A stretch of 37,316 nt of DNA, taken from NCBI GenBank assembly GCA_949879775.1, contig CATLBW010000012.1:1-37316 (forward strand), in the 5' to 3' direction. Origin of the DNA: an uncultured Lachnospiraceae bacterium. Its GTDB lineage: Bacteria; Bacillota; Clostridia; Lachnospirales; Lachnospiraceae. Below, piece by piece: positions 23,979 to 33,259 of the stretch. The notes beneath the pieces are model-generated. The model made no database searches. It saw only the letters and a program-made list of their open reading frames with translations, and was not told the origin of the DNA. The stretch's first letter is position 1, and the number at the start of each line of letters is the position of its first letter. The translations under genes and the position numbers were made by a program.

Positions 23979-26900
23979 ATGAAAAATAAGAGCTGGAAAT
24001 ATAGCCGGGTAACGGCAGCTATGATGGCAGCGGCAGTAACAATAACAACCGTTTTGCCGCCAGTCGGGGTACAGGCGGCCGTGCCCAATGACAATTACGA
24101 AAATGGGACCAAGAATGTGCTGTGGTCTACCTCATTTGAGGAAGGGGAAAGCGCGTTAGATAATTTTAAGGCTTCTACTGCAGAGACAGGGGACAGGGGA
24201 ACCGTAAATGTGGAGAGCGGCCTGTCTATGAGCGATTTGCCGGGGGATATCACGAATCTGGTGGATTTGTCATCTATCACTACTTCTGGGGCAGCCGTAT
24301 GGAGTGAGAATGAAACCGTGGAAAAAATATTTGATAAAAATCCATCAACCAAATTATATACTAGGATGGATAATGATAATTTCCATGCTCCTTCGAAGGA
24401 AGATCCAATTCGTATCAATTTCAACTTGAAGGAGGCAAAAGCAGAAGTAGTTAACGTCTATTCAGTTACTTCCGCAAATGACTCAAGCGAGCGCGACCCC
24501 AAAGCCTGGACATTGAAGGGCAGTAAAGATGGAAAGGCTTGGGTGACATTGGATGAGCAGAGTGAGCAGTCTTTTCCCAATCGTCTTCAGCAGAAGCGGT
24601 ATGAGATTGAGAACACGGAGGCTTATGCATATTATCGTTTTGAAGTCACGCAGAATAATGGCTCATGGGCAGAGACGCAGTTTGCCGATTTGCAGCTTGG
24701 CACTGGGACAAAGAAGCCGGGTGTGCCGTATATGGCGACTGAACTTGCCGATGGACCATCGGCTGCCTGGAATCAGGCGACCGGCCGGGGCTGGTCAGGA
24801 AGCAAGTCCCTGGAAGTGTCGGGCGTACAGAAGGAAGGCGATGCATTCGCTTCCAATATATTGTTTGACAACCTTAATACGGTAGTAACAGAGGATACGT
24901 ATTTAAGTTACGTGATCTTTCCGGCATTAGCTTCCGCCAATTATGATTATGAGTATACATCCATGCACATGGCAATTGACTTGAAATTTAAGGATGGCAC
25001 ATATCTGAGCGATTTAGGGGCGCTTGACCAGAATGAGAACGGACTGAATGCTTCGGCTCAGGCAGCCAGCAGGGTACTGAATACCAATCAGTGGAACCGG
25101 ATTTACGCTAATATCGGTAAGGTAGCGAAAGGGAAAACGGTGGAGCAGGTACTGGTTGTCTTTGACAAGGATATGAAAGAAGCGGCAGATGACTTGTTCT
25201 TTGAAACATATTTTGATGATATTGAATTATATACGAAAAAAGACACGGCAAGGGCACATCTTTCTGATTATGTATACATTCTGCGCGGAACGAATGATAC
25301 GCCAGGTTTTTCCAGAGGCCTTACGGCTCCGGCTGTGACCGCGCCGCATGGATTTAACTTCTGGGTGCCGTGTACCAACAATGGTGGAAGCAAGACGTAT
25401 GATTACCAGGATACGCAGCTTCAGCATATATCAATCAGCCATGAGGCTTCTTATTGGGTAGGCGACCGCGGAACATGGCAGTTTATGGTAAATACCTCCC
25501 TGGATGGGCAGTCCGGCTCCTATTCGGCGAACCAGAAGAGCGCGGCTTTCTCCCATGACAAGGAAGTGGCAAAGGCGCATTATTACAGTGTGGAATTTGA
25601 CGATACGGAGGGAAATAATGCCCGGGGCGCAAAGATGGAGGTGACCTCCACAGATCACTGCGGTGTGGTAAGGGCAACATTTGAAAACAGCGCGAAGAAC
25701 CGGAATTTCCTGTTTGACTGTGTAAATGCAGGCGGCACGTTTGAATTTGAAGAAGGCAATAAGTCCTTCCGTGCAACCAGTGACCATACAAGCAATGGCT
25801 CTAAGCGGATGTATATCTATGGCGAGTTTAGCGAAGCGCCTAGAAAGGCAAATGCAAGCGGCAAGCAGGCGGTTGCCCAGTTCGCAGGCAGCAGCGTAGA
25901 GCTGAAAGTGGCAAGCTCTTATATCAGCCCGGAGCAGGCGAAGAAAAACCTGGAGCTTGAAGTGGGGGCCAAGGGGTTTGACGAAGTAATGGCAGAAGCC
26001 CAGACAGCTTGGGATAAGAAGCTTGGCGTTATCAGTGATGTAAAGGGTGCAACAGAGGAAGAGTTGATTTCCCTCTATTCCAGCTTGTACCGTCTCTTCA
26101 TGTATCCGAATAACCTGTCTGAGAACACGGGTACGAACGAAGCGCCGGAATGGAAGTACAAGAGCCCGTATAGGGATCAGAATGCAGAGCCAGTAGCAGG
26201 GCATAAGCTCTATTATAACAACGGTTTCTGGGATACGTACCGGACAACTTGGAGCGCCTATGCGCTGCTGACGCCGAACAAGGCGCCGGAATTATTGAAC
26301 GGGTTGGTGCAGCATTACAATGACCAGAGCTGGGTACCGAGATGGATTGCACCCGGCGGGACCAACAGCATGGTGGGAACCAGCAGCGACGTGGTATTTG
26401 GCGATGCAATGATGAAAGGAATCCCGTTTGACGATGAGAATGCTTATAAATCGGCCCTGCGCAATGCGGCAACCGTATCCTCTAACTTGACGGGAGGTGG
26501 AAGGAAGAACCTGAATACTTCTATTTTTGCAGGCTATACAGCAGGTGCGGGAGAAAACTTCTCCTGGACAATGGAAGGTTATATCAATGACTTCGGCATT
26601 TCCCAGATGGCCAAAATCCTGGCAGAGCGGGAGACAGACGCGGCAAAGAAGGCAGATTACCTCTCAGAATATCAGTATTATCTGAACCGTGCGCAGAATT
26701 ACGCGTTGCTGTTTGACAATGCAGGTGAAGATATCAACCAGAAGTGGCTGCGCGGCCGTGAAAGCGATGGAAGCTTTACAACAGCGAATATGACAAACGG
26801 TGTGTACGATCCAGTGCGTTGGCAGGGTGACTATACAGAGACGAATGGCTATAATATGTCCGTATCCGTACCGCAGGATGCACAGGGGCTTGCAAACCTT

Positions 26901-29900
26901 TATGGCGGCAGGGATCAGATGGCGGCTAAGATTGACAGCATCCTTTCTGACAACTCACCGTACAGCGGTTATGGCGCAGAGGGTGGCCAGGGCGGCATCC
27001 ATGAGCAGTTGGAGGCCCGTGAGGTAAAAATGGGACAGTATGGCCATAACAACCAGCCTTCCCACCATATCCTCTATATGTACAATTACGCGGGACAGCC
27101 ATGGAAGACCCAGAAATATGTCCGCGATGTGTTAGACCGATGCTACACAGGAGCTACGTTTGGACAGGGCTATTTGGGTGACGAGGATAACGGAGAAATG
27201 TCTGGCTGGTATGTATTCTCAGCGCTGGGCTTCTATCCGGTAACCGTAGGAAGCGATGAGTATGCAATTGGTTCACCATTATTTGATTCCGCGACAGTAA
27301 ATATGGATAATGGTAAGCAGATTAAGATTAAGGCGAATAATAACAATAAGAAGAATGTTTATATCCAGAGCGTTAAGCTGAACGGGGCAAATTATACCAA
27401 GAATTATTTTAAGCATGCGGACTTAAAAGACGGTGCAGAAATCGTATTTGAAATGGGCGATAAGGCGAACGAGGCATGGGGAAGCCAGGAAAGCGACCTG
27501 CCGACCTCCATTAACAAAGGTACGGATGTGCCGAACCCGAAGAAGGATGCAACTAGCAATGCCATTGCAGAAGATGATGCAAAAAATGTATCCACAAAAC
27601 CGGTAGAAGTAAAAACCGTATATGGGGATACAACAGATGTTGCAAATCTGATCGATGATAAGTCCGATACGGCCGCGCCTTTGAACAAGGGGACGACAAC
27701 GATTGTCTTTGCGTCGGGTGCAGTGAAAGATGTGGATCTTGTTACGCTTACTTCTGACAACCAGTCGGGAACAGCGCCTACTGGACTGAAAGTTTATGGC
27801 GCAAATGAGAATGAGGAATGGACAGAATTGGCTGATTATCATAATATCTCATTCCAGTGGACACAATATACCAGACCGTTTGCAATCAACAGCAACAAAG
27901 GTTATGCTTTTTATAAGATAGAGCTGACAGGAGGAAGCAGCCTGGCAGAGATCGAGCTGCTGGCTTCCGAAGATATTGAGGCAGAATTGAAGGCATTGAT
28001 CGTAAGGGCCAAGAAAGCCCTTGGGGACCATGAGGACCTGGATGAGGCAAAGAGGGATCTTATCATTGACAAAGCAGCAGAAGCCCAGGTAGTATTGGAT
28101 AAACCGGATGTAACGAAGGAAGAGCTGGAAGAAGCTTATCAAACGCTTTCGAAACTGGTTTCTGAGGTAGAGGGCATCCGCAGCGCCTATAACCGGATTG
28201 AGGCGGAGGAATTCTCCGACAAGCACAGTGCTATCGTAAATGATGGCATGAACATCGGAGGCGTGAAAAAAGGAACCTGGACCATGTACAAAGACGTGAA
28301 GTTTGAAGCGCCGATCGGAGCCTTTGAGATTTACTATTCTGCACAGAGCAGCGACGCAGGCGGCTATGTAGAAGTATATGTAGATGAAAAGGGTAATGCA
28401 GATAAAAAAATCTTAACCATTGATGTACCCAAGACAGGCGCATGGAGCGATTACAAGCTTGTGTCTACCAAGGATGTGGATTATAATGTCATAACACCGG
28501 GATATCATGATGTCTACTTGGTATTCAATAATAATACATCAGACGCATATGTATCGAACGTAGACTGGTTCCGTTTCAACAAGATGGACCATAAAGACGT
28601 GATGGCAAAGATTGAGGCCATTGGCGATGCAAAAGACGTAACGCTGGAAAAGGCGGCGGCTGTTGTAGAAGCAAGAAAGCTCTATGATGCCCTGGGCAAC
28701 AGGGAGAAGGCCGAGGTAAGCAACCGGAAGATGCTTGAGGCGGCAGAACGCGTGCTGGCACAGCTTGAGGCTGAGAAAGCAGCTATTGACGATGTGATAT
28801 CCAAGATTGGCGCAATCGGCGTCGTGACGATGGAATCTGAGGACGCCATTACAGCCGCAAGGGAAGCTTATAACGCGCTGACAAAAGAACAGCAGGCGCA
28901 GGTAACAAACCTGAAAGCCCTGACAGATGCAGAGGCATTATTGAAGCAGCAGAAGGCAGATAAAGATGCGGCTGACGCAGTGGTGGCCCTGATTGGGAAA
29001 ATCAGCGACCAGGAAGAATCTGTAACGGCAGCAAGGGAAGCATACGACAAGCTGACTAGCGCTCAGAGAGCATTGGTAGGCGTAGAGAACCTTGTGAAAC
29101 TGACAGAGGCAGAGGTTCAGATTGCCCAGAAGAAGAGCGATGAGGAAGCAATCGCAAAGGTAGTTGATGTAATCGCAAAACTGGATCTGGAAAACCTGAC
29201 CGTAGATTCTGCAGCAGAAGTCCAGGCAGCCCGTGAAGTTTACAATATGCTCAGCGACGCTCAGAAGGCTGGCGTGACAAATCTGCAAAGATTAGCAGAT
29301 GCGGAAACAAAGATGGAGGAACTCAAAGCAGCAGCGGCAGCAGCAGAAGACAAGAAAGCAGCGGATGCGGTATCGGCAATGATTAACAATATCGGTTCCG
29401 TAACCTTGAATTCCGAAACAGCAATTGAATCAGCAAGGAATGCATACGGTCAGTTAAGCGATGCGCAGAAGAAGCTGGTAGAGAATGTGAAGACATTAGA
29501 GGATGCAGAAGCGGCCCTTATCATCGTTAAGAAGGACAAAGAGTCAGCAGACGCAGTAGCAGCCTTGATTGAAAAACTTGGCAATGCTTCTGAGGAAAAA
29601 GTAAGAGAAGCAAGAGAAGCGTATAATAAACTGACGGATGCCCAGAAAGCAATGGTTGGCGTTGATAATCTGTCGAAACTGACAGAAGCAGAGTCCAAAT
29701 TTGTCCAGGGTGGCGAGGAATTTGTGGCACAGGTAACAGACATGATTGCAAAGCTTACAAATATCAGCCTGGAATCAGCTAAGGATATAGAGAAGGCTCG
29801 TATCGCATACGATTTGCTGACGGATGCACAGAAGAAACAGGTGACAAATTATACCGTTTTGGAGGAGGCAGAACGCAAGCTCGCAGAGTTGAGAGGTGCG

Positions 29901-30473
29901 CAGCCGGTTCGTCTCAAAAGCCCGACAATCAGTTCTGTCAAGAGCTGCATAGCTAAGAAGTCTCTGGGCAGGGTAAAAATTACCTTCCAGAAACCGGCGA
30001 AAGGACAGACAATCTATGCATACCGCAGGGTTGGCGGAGCTTGGAGGTTTATTGGCAAGACAACGGGTTCCTATATCTATGACAAGAAACCGGTAAGCGG
30101 TAAAAAGATGTCTTACTTCTTGAGGGTAAGGCCTGCCGAAGCAGATAAAGACAAATATTTAACCAGTAATAGAAGTGCGAGCGTGTCTATCACGATTCCT
30201 TCTGACCCGAAGACGGTAAAGGCGAGCGTTACTGGCGAGAAACAGGTAAAAGTTACCTGGTCAGGCGTCTCAAAAGCAAAGAATTATTATATTTACCGTT
30301 CCACAAAGAAAAACAGTGGATATACAAGAATTGCTACGGTGAAGTCTTCCAAGAAGTCTTATGTTGACAAGAAAGTAAAGACTGGAAAAACATACTATTA
30401 CAAAGTTGTGGTAAAGGCGGCTTCCAAATATAGCGCCGGAAAAGCAACAAAAGCAGTAAAAGTAAGAAAATAG
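23979..30473 (+). CDS. Secreted multidomain GH92 alpha-mannosidase
   Basis: 2164 residues with an N-terminal signal peptide (cleavage near VQAA). Domains: a discoidin/CBM32-like module at about 100-235; a second beta-sandwich at 245-420; GH92 at about 422-1155 (APHGFNFWVP, NGFWDTYRTTW, DEDNGEMSGWYVFSALGFYP); another discoidin-like module at 1200-1327; FIVAR at 1333-1400; CBM6 at 1406-1536; seven ~60-residue helical repeats; and two Fn3-like modules at about 1978-2164. By spacing against the Bacteroides enzyme Bt3990 as I recall it, E954 (YTETN) is the likely acid, D1068/D1070 the base pair, and H1008-E1009 the alpha-1,2 specificity pair. It likely trims alpha-mannose from N-glycans or yeast mannan outside the cell. 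No LPXTG anchor is present; the Fn3/repeat tail may hold it to the surface. Confidence 0.92.
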   Translation: MKNKSWKYSRVTAAMMAAAVTITTVLPPVGVQAAVPNDNYENGTKNVLWSTSFEEGESALDNFKASTAETGDRGTVNVESGLSMSDLPGDITNLVDLSSITTSGAAVWSENETVEKIFDKNPSTKLYTRMDNDNFHAPSKEDPIRINFNLKEAKAEVVNVYSVTSANDSSERDPKAWTLKGSKDGKAWVTLDEQSEQSFPNRLQQKRYEIENTEAYAYYRFEVTQNNGSWAETQFADLQLGTGTKKPGVPYMATELADGPSAAWNQATGRGWSGSKSLEVSGVQKEGDAFASNILFDNLNTVVTEDTYLSYVIFPALASANYDYEYTSMHMAIDLKFKDGTYLSDLGALDQNENGLNASAQAASRVLNTNQWNRIYANIGKVAKGKTVEQVLVVFDKDMKEAADDLFFETYFDDIELYTKKDTARAHLSDYVYILRGTNDTPGFSRGLTAPAVTAPHGFNFWVPCTNNGGSKTYDYQDTQLQHISISHEASYWVGDRGTWQFMVNTSLDGQSGSYSANQKSAAFSHDKEVAKAHYYSVEFDDTEGNNARGAKMEVTSTDHCGVVRATFENSAKNRNFLFDCVNAGGTFEFEEGNKSFRATSDHTSNGSKRMYIYGEFSEAPRKANASGKQAVAQFAGSSVELKVASSYISPEQAKKNLELEVGAKGFDEVMAEAQTAWDKKLGVISDVKGATEEELISLYSSLYRLFMYPNNLSENTGTNEAPEWKYKSPYRDQNAEPVAGHKLYYNNGFWDTYRTTWSAYALLTPNKAPELLNGLVQHYNDQSWVPRWIAPGGTNSMVGTSSDVVFGDAMMKGIPFDDENAYKSALRNAATVSSNLTGGGRKNLNTSIFAGYTAGAGENFSWTMEGYINDFGISQMAKILAERETDAAKKADYLSEYQYYLNRAQNYALLFDNAGEDINQKWLRGRESDGSFTTANMTNGVYDPVRWQGDYTETNGYNMSVSVPQDAQGLANLYGGRDQMAAKIDSILSDNSPYSGYGAEGGQGGIHEQLEAREVKMGQYGHNNQPSHHILYMYNYAGQPWKTQKYVRDVLDRCYTGATFGQGYLGDEDNGEMSGWYVFSALGFYPVTVGSDEYAIGSPLFDSATVNMDNGKQIKIKANNNNKKNVYIQSVKLNGANYTKNYFKHADLKDGAEIVFEMGDKANEAWGSQESDLPTSINKGTDVPNPKKDATSNAIAEDDAKNVSTKPVEVKTVYGDTTDVANLIDDKSDTAAPLNKGTTTIVFASGAVKDVDLVTLTSDNQSGTAPTGLKVYGANENEEWTELADYHNISFQWTQYTRPFAINSNKGYAFYKIELTGGSSLAEIELLASEDIEAELKALIVRAKKALGDHEDLDEAKRDLIIDKAAEAQVVLDKPDVTKEELEEAYQTLSKLVSEVEGIRSAYNRIEAEEFSDKHSAIVNDGMNIGGVKKGTWTMYKDVKFEAPIGAFEIYYSAQSSDAGGYVEVYVDEKGNADKKILTIDVPKTGAWSDYKLVSTKDVDYNVITPGYHDVYLVFNNNTSDAYVSNVDWFRFNKMDHKDVMAKIEAIGDAKDVTLEKAAAVVEARKLYDALGNREKAEVSNRKMLEAAERVLAQLEAEKAAIDDVISKIGAIGVVTMESEDAITAAREAYNALTKEQQAQVTNLKALTDAEALLKQQKADKDAADAVVALIGKISDQEESVTAAREAYDKLTSAQRALVGVENLVKLTEAEVQIAQKKSDEEAIAKVVDVIAKLDLENLTVDSAAEVQAAREVYNMLSDAQKAGVTNLQRLADAETKMEELKAAAAAAEDKKAADAVSAMINNIGSVTLNSETAIESARNAYGQLSDAQKKLVENVKTLEDAEAALIIVKKDKESADAVAALIEKLGNASEEKVREAREAYNKLTDAQKAMVGVDNLSKLTEAESKFVQGGEEFVAQVTDMIAKLTNISLESAKDIEKARIAYDLLTDAQKKQVTNYTVLEEAERKLAELRGAQPVRLKSPTISSVKSCIAKKSLGRVKITFQKPAKGQTIYAYRRVGGAWRFIGKTTGSYIYDKKPVSGKKMSYFLRVRPAEADKDKYLTSNRSASVSITIPSDPKTVKASVTGEKQVKVTWSGVSKAKNYYIYRSTKKNSGYTRIATVKSSKKSYVDKKVKTGKTYYYKVVVKAASKYSAGKATKAVKVRK
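28600..29898 (+). repeat. Seven helical surface-protein repeats inside the GH92 protein
   Basis: Codons for seven diverged copies of a ~55-70 residue unit with the pattern A-x-E-A/V-x3-I-x-x-I...AREAYNALT-x-x-QKA-x-V-x-N-L-x-x-L-x-x-AE. They are likely three-helix bundles acting as a stalk between the catalytic/CBM part and the C-terminal Fn3-like modules. DNA similarity between copies is low enough that recombination between them should be limited. Confidence 0.8.
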
Positions 30474-30525
30474 CCTTTTGTAGATGGGGCAAAGCTCCAG
30501 AAATGACAGGTAGTAGGCAACATGG

Positions 30526-30561
30526 CAGATTTCTCCCGCCGTTTCTGGCGGGGGAAATCTG
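30526..30561 (+). terminator. Strong hairpin between GH92 and the response-regulator gene
   Basis: CAGATTTCTCCCGCC (30526-30540) pairs with GGCGGGGGAAATCTG (30547-30561) around a 6-nt loop. There is no T-tract afterwards, so it may be a partial terminator or an RNA-processing/stability hairpin that lowers expression of the regulatory genes. Confidence 0.6.
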
Positions 30562-30621
30562 TGGTTATATTGAAGAGTTGATTAGAGGTATCCATATTAC
30601 AGAAAAAGGATAGGCGAAGAA

Positions 30622-32214
30622 ATGTTAAAAGTAATTATAGCGGATGACGAGCAACGGATTTGTAAGCTGATTCAGGCGTTGGCAGACTGGGAAGCCCTTG
30701 GGATGGAAGTAGTAGGAATGGCGGAGAATGGATTTGAGGCGCTTAGCCTTATTAAGAAAACGAACCCTGACATACTTATTACGGATATCCGTATGCCAGG
30801 ATGTGATGGGCTGGAATTGATCCAGCAGGCGAAGCTGCTATGCAGCCATTTAGAAGTGGTAATCATCAGCGGATACACACATTTTGAGTACGCCCAGAAT
30901 GCGATTCGGCATGGCGTAGGGGATTATCTGCTAAAGCCTATTCGACGGGACGAGTTAATGGAGACGCTTTCTAAGATGAGGGATAATATCTTAAAATCCA
31001 TAGATAAGAAAGAGACAGTCCAGGCAATATACCAGGATAACCAAAAGAAGCTGCTGCGTTTGAAAAGAAGCTTGTTGAAAGACTTGTTGAACGACGAGAA
31101 AATTAGTTTAACCAGGGAAATGTTGAAGGAAGCCTACTATTTTGAAGGAAAGGGGGAATGTTACCAGACGTTTGTTTTAAAGATTGACTGTGATGTCCGT
31201 AAGATCGATGGAGAGGCATTAGAAGTGATCCTGGAAAAGGCAGAGAGGGTGCTTGGCAATGAATTGGAGAAATGTTGTGAGGAGATGCTTCTTTACTTTA
31301 AGGATTATACAGTGTATGGGTTATTGAACTATTCCGCCGGGAAAACAAATGATATTCGCAAAAAATTACGCTACTGCCTGCATCAGATGGAGGAGAAGAA
31401 ACGGCTTTATGGAATGATAGAGTACTCTATGGCAATTGGAGGGGAGGTGCAGGAAGCGGAGGGGATAAAGCATTCCCTGAAGAATGCCAAAGATGCGGTG
31501 AAGGAACGCGTGCTGGAAGGGACAGGGCGTCTTTTAGTAAGGGTGCCTAAGGGTTCCGGGATTTTGAAGCAGCGGGAGTTGGACCGTTATGCCAAGCGGA
31601 TTGAGAATGCCATTGAAGCGCTGGATATCACGGATGCTGCGGACGCCTGCCGGGAGTTGGAGCAGAACGTGATGCAGATTCCGGAGGTTTGCGGCAGGGA
31701 GCTGTTTGAAGTGGTGGCAATTGCCGGGAATCTGTTTGCGGCAAGGGTTGGAATCCAGGATGTGGAAGAAATACAAAAGGAGTTTGCAGCGCGCTACTGT
31801 AAACAGTGCAGTAAGGCGAGGCAGTTATTCCAGGAATTGGAAACGTTCCAGAGTGGTTTGCTGGCCAAGGTGCGTGAGGCCAGGCAAAATGAGTCGGCGC
31901 GTCCCATTCGCCTTGCCAAGCAATATGTGCTCTCGCATTTTGCCGAGCCTATCACATTAGAGGAGGTCTGCGAATATGTAGGTTTTAGCGTGAGTTATTT
32001 CAGCGTGCTTTTCAAAAAGGAGACGGGGGAAGGGTTTGCAAAATATTTGACCAGGATTCGTATCGACGAGGCAAAAAACCTATTACAGGAGACAGACTTG
32101 CCGGTAGGGGAAATAGGCAAAAAAGTAGGTTACAGCGACCGAAAACATTTTACAAGTACATTTCGAAAGACCGTGGGATTGAATCCGGCGGAGTATAGGA
32201 AGCTTTATGGATAA
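30622..32214 (+). CDS. Response regulator with AraC-type output (YesN-like)
   Basis: 530 residues. The receiver domain at 1-120 has acidic residues D8/D9, phospho-acceptor D55 (ILITDIRMPG), S83 and K105 (DYLLKPI). A long middle region follows. The C terminus (from about 430) is an AraC double HTH: ARPIRLAKQYVLSHFAEPITLEEVCEYVGFSVSYFSVLFKKETGEGF, ending VGYSDRKHFTSTFRKTVGLNPAEYRKLYG. All phosphotransfer residues are present. It probably activates the locus promoter in response to the kinase encoded next, which it overlaps by 8 nt. AAAAAGGATAGGCGAAG precedes the ATG. Confidence 0.93.
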   Translation: MLKVIIADDEQRICKLIQALADWEALGMEVVGMAENGFEALSLIKKTNPDILITDIRMPGCDGLELIQQAKLLCSHLEVVIISGYTHFEYAQNAIRHGVGDYLLKPIRRDELMETLSKMRDNILKSIDKKETVQAIYQDNQKKLLRLKRSLLKDLLNDEKISLTREMLKEAYYFEGKGECYQTFVLKIDCDVRKIDGEALEVILEKAERVLGNELEKCCEEMLLYFKDYTVYGLLNYSAGKTNDIRKKLRYCLHQMEEKKRLYGMIEYSMAIGGEVQEAEGIKHSLKNAKDAVKERVLEGTGRLLVRVPKGSGILKQRELDRYAKRIENAIEALDITDAADACRELEQNVMQIPEVCGRELFEVVAIAGNLFAARVGIQDVEEIQKEFAARYCKQCSKARQLFQELETFQSGLLAKVREARQNESARPIRLAKQYVLSHFAEPITLEEVCEYVGFSVSYFSVLFKKETGEGFAKYLTRIRIDEAKNLLQETDLPVGEIGKKVGYSDRKHFTSTFRKTVGLNPAEYRKLYG

Positions 32215-33259
32215 ATTCAAAAAAAGGAAGAAATATCTTTCCTACCGTATTATGCTGTTTGTCAAGGTTATTATTGTGCTGCAAATATGGCTGTTGCTGA
32301 CAGGCTTCATTTTATGTTATACCGGCAGGGCCCCAATATGTCTGTTGGCAGTGGGCATTTTTTTGACGGCGCTGTTGGACGTATGTTTTTACAAATGGGT
32401 TGTAAAGCCTTATAAATGGATGGAACAAAGGATTGGGCTTCTGGCGGAGTGTTATACGGATGCTATTTTGGCAAAGGAATGGGAGGTTTTTCCCTCTCCT
32501 TCTACCAGGGAGCTTTGTAAGAAGATTCTGGTGATGATGAAATCACCGGATTCCCTAAAGAAGAACAAACGCCAGGCGCAATATCTCGCCTTGCAGAATC
32601 AGATTAATCCGCATTTTTTGTATAATACGTTAGAAAGCATTCGCAGTGAGGCGTTAATTGCCAAATTGGATATCGTGGCGGACATGACAGAGACGCTTGC
32701 CCGTTTTTTTCGCTACACCATCAGTAAGGTAGAAAATTTTGTGACGGTGGAAGAGGAATTGGAAAATTGCCTGATGTATTTTAGCATTCAGCAGTATCGC
32801 TTTGGTTCCCGGCTTAGCCTGGAAATTGTGTGCGATCCCACAGAAAAGGAGGAAATATACAGATGTCGCTTGCCAAAGCTTACCCTTCAGCCCATTTTAG
32901 AGAATAGTATCGTACATGGGACGGAGAGCAAGATAGGTACAGGGCATTTGGTGATTCGCCTGGAGCGCACGCAGGACAGCCTTTTAATCTGTATTTCAGA
33001 TGATGGCATTGGCATGGATGAAGCAGATCTGGAAAGGTTGAATGGGATTTTGGAGAAGAGCACGCTGGCTTCCGGGCAGGAAGGAAAGAAACAAGGCGGG
33101 ATTGCCCTGGCAAATGTGAATAACAGAATCCATATGCTGTTCGGGGAAGCGTACGGGCTGCAGATTTATTCCCTGTTGGGGAAAGGGACGGATGTTGAAA
33201 TCAGGCTTCCCATATTTACCAGCGGCAAGGAATGGGAGGACCGAGGGGGGATGCGATGA
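32207..33259 (+). CDS. Sensor histidine kinase, LytS/YesM type, without extracellular sensor domain
   Basis: 350 residues. Two membrane helices (about 14-37 and 45-63) are joined by a loop of only a few residues, so there is virtually no external domain, unlike usual YesM kinases, which carry a large dCACHE sensor. The His_kinase domain has QINPHFLYNTLESIR with phospho-acceptor H136. The ATPase has N-box LTLQPILENSIVHG and G-box ISDDGIGMDEAD. The catalytic part is intact. It overlaps the response regulator by 8 nt and the next gene by 4 nt (ATGA), which points to tight stoichiometry with both. The signal is probably received from inside the membrane or from a partner protein. Confidence 0.92.
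   Translation: MDKFKKRKKYLSYRIMLFVKVIIVLQIWLLLTGFILCYTGRAPICLLAVGIFLTALLDVCFYKWVVKPYKWMEQRIGLLAECYTDAILAKEWEVFPSPSTRELCKKILVMMKSPDSLKKNKRQAQYLALQNQINPHFLYNTLESIRSEALIAKLDIVADMTETLARFFRYTISKVENFVTVEEELENCLMYFSIQQYRFGSRLSLEIVCDPTEKEEIYRCRLPKLTLQPILENSIVHGTESKIGTGHLVIRLERTQDSLLICISDDGIGMDEADLERLNGILEKSTLASGQEGKKQGGIALANVNNRIHMLFGEAYGLQIYSLLGKGTDVEIRLPIFTSGKEWEDRGGMR

Noticed and set aside
25431..26204. 257-codon open frame on the minus strand within GH92
   Set aside because: It lies opposite a strongly supported gene, has no ribosome binding site and no recognisable motifs; it is a by-product of GC-rich third positions.
27042..27068. Gln (Q1026) for Glu in the N-E-P-S-H region of GH92 as loss of the catalytic acid
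   Set aside because: The distance to D1068/D1070 (42) does not fit the catalytic acid of Bt3990 (about 110 upstream of its Asp pair as I recall); E954 fits and is present.
28600..29898. CRISPR-like or mobile repeat array
   Set aside because: The repetition is at protein level with period about 180-210 bp and diverged DNA; there are no spacers or conserved short repeats.
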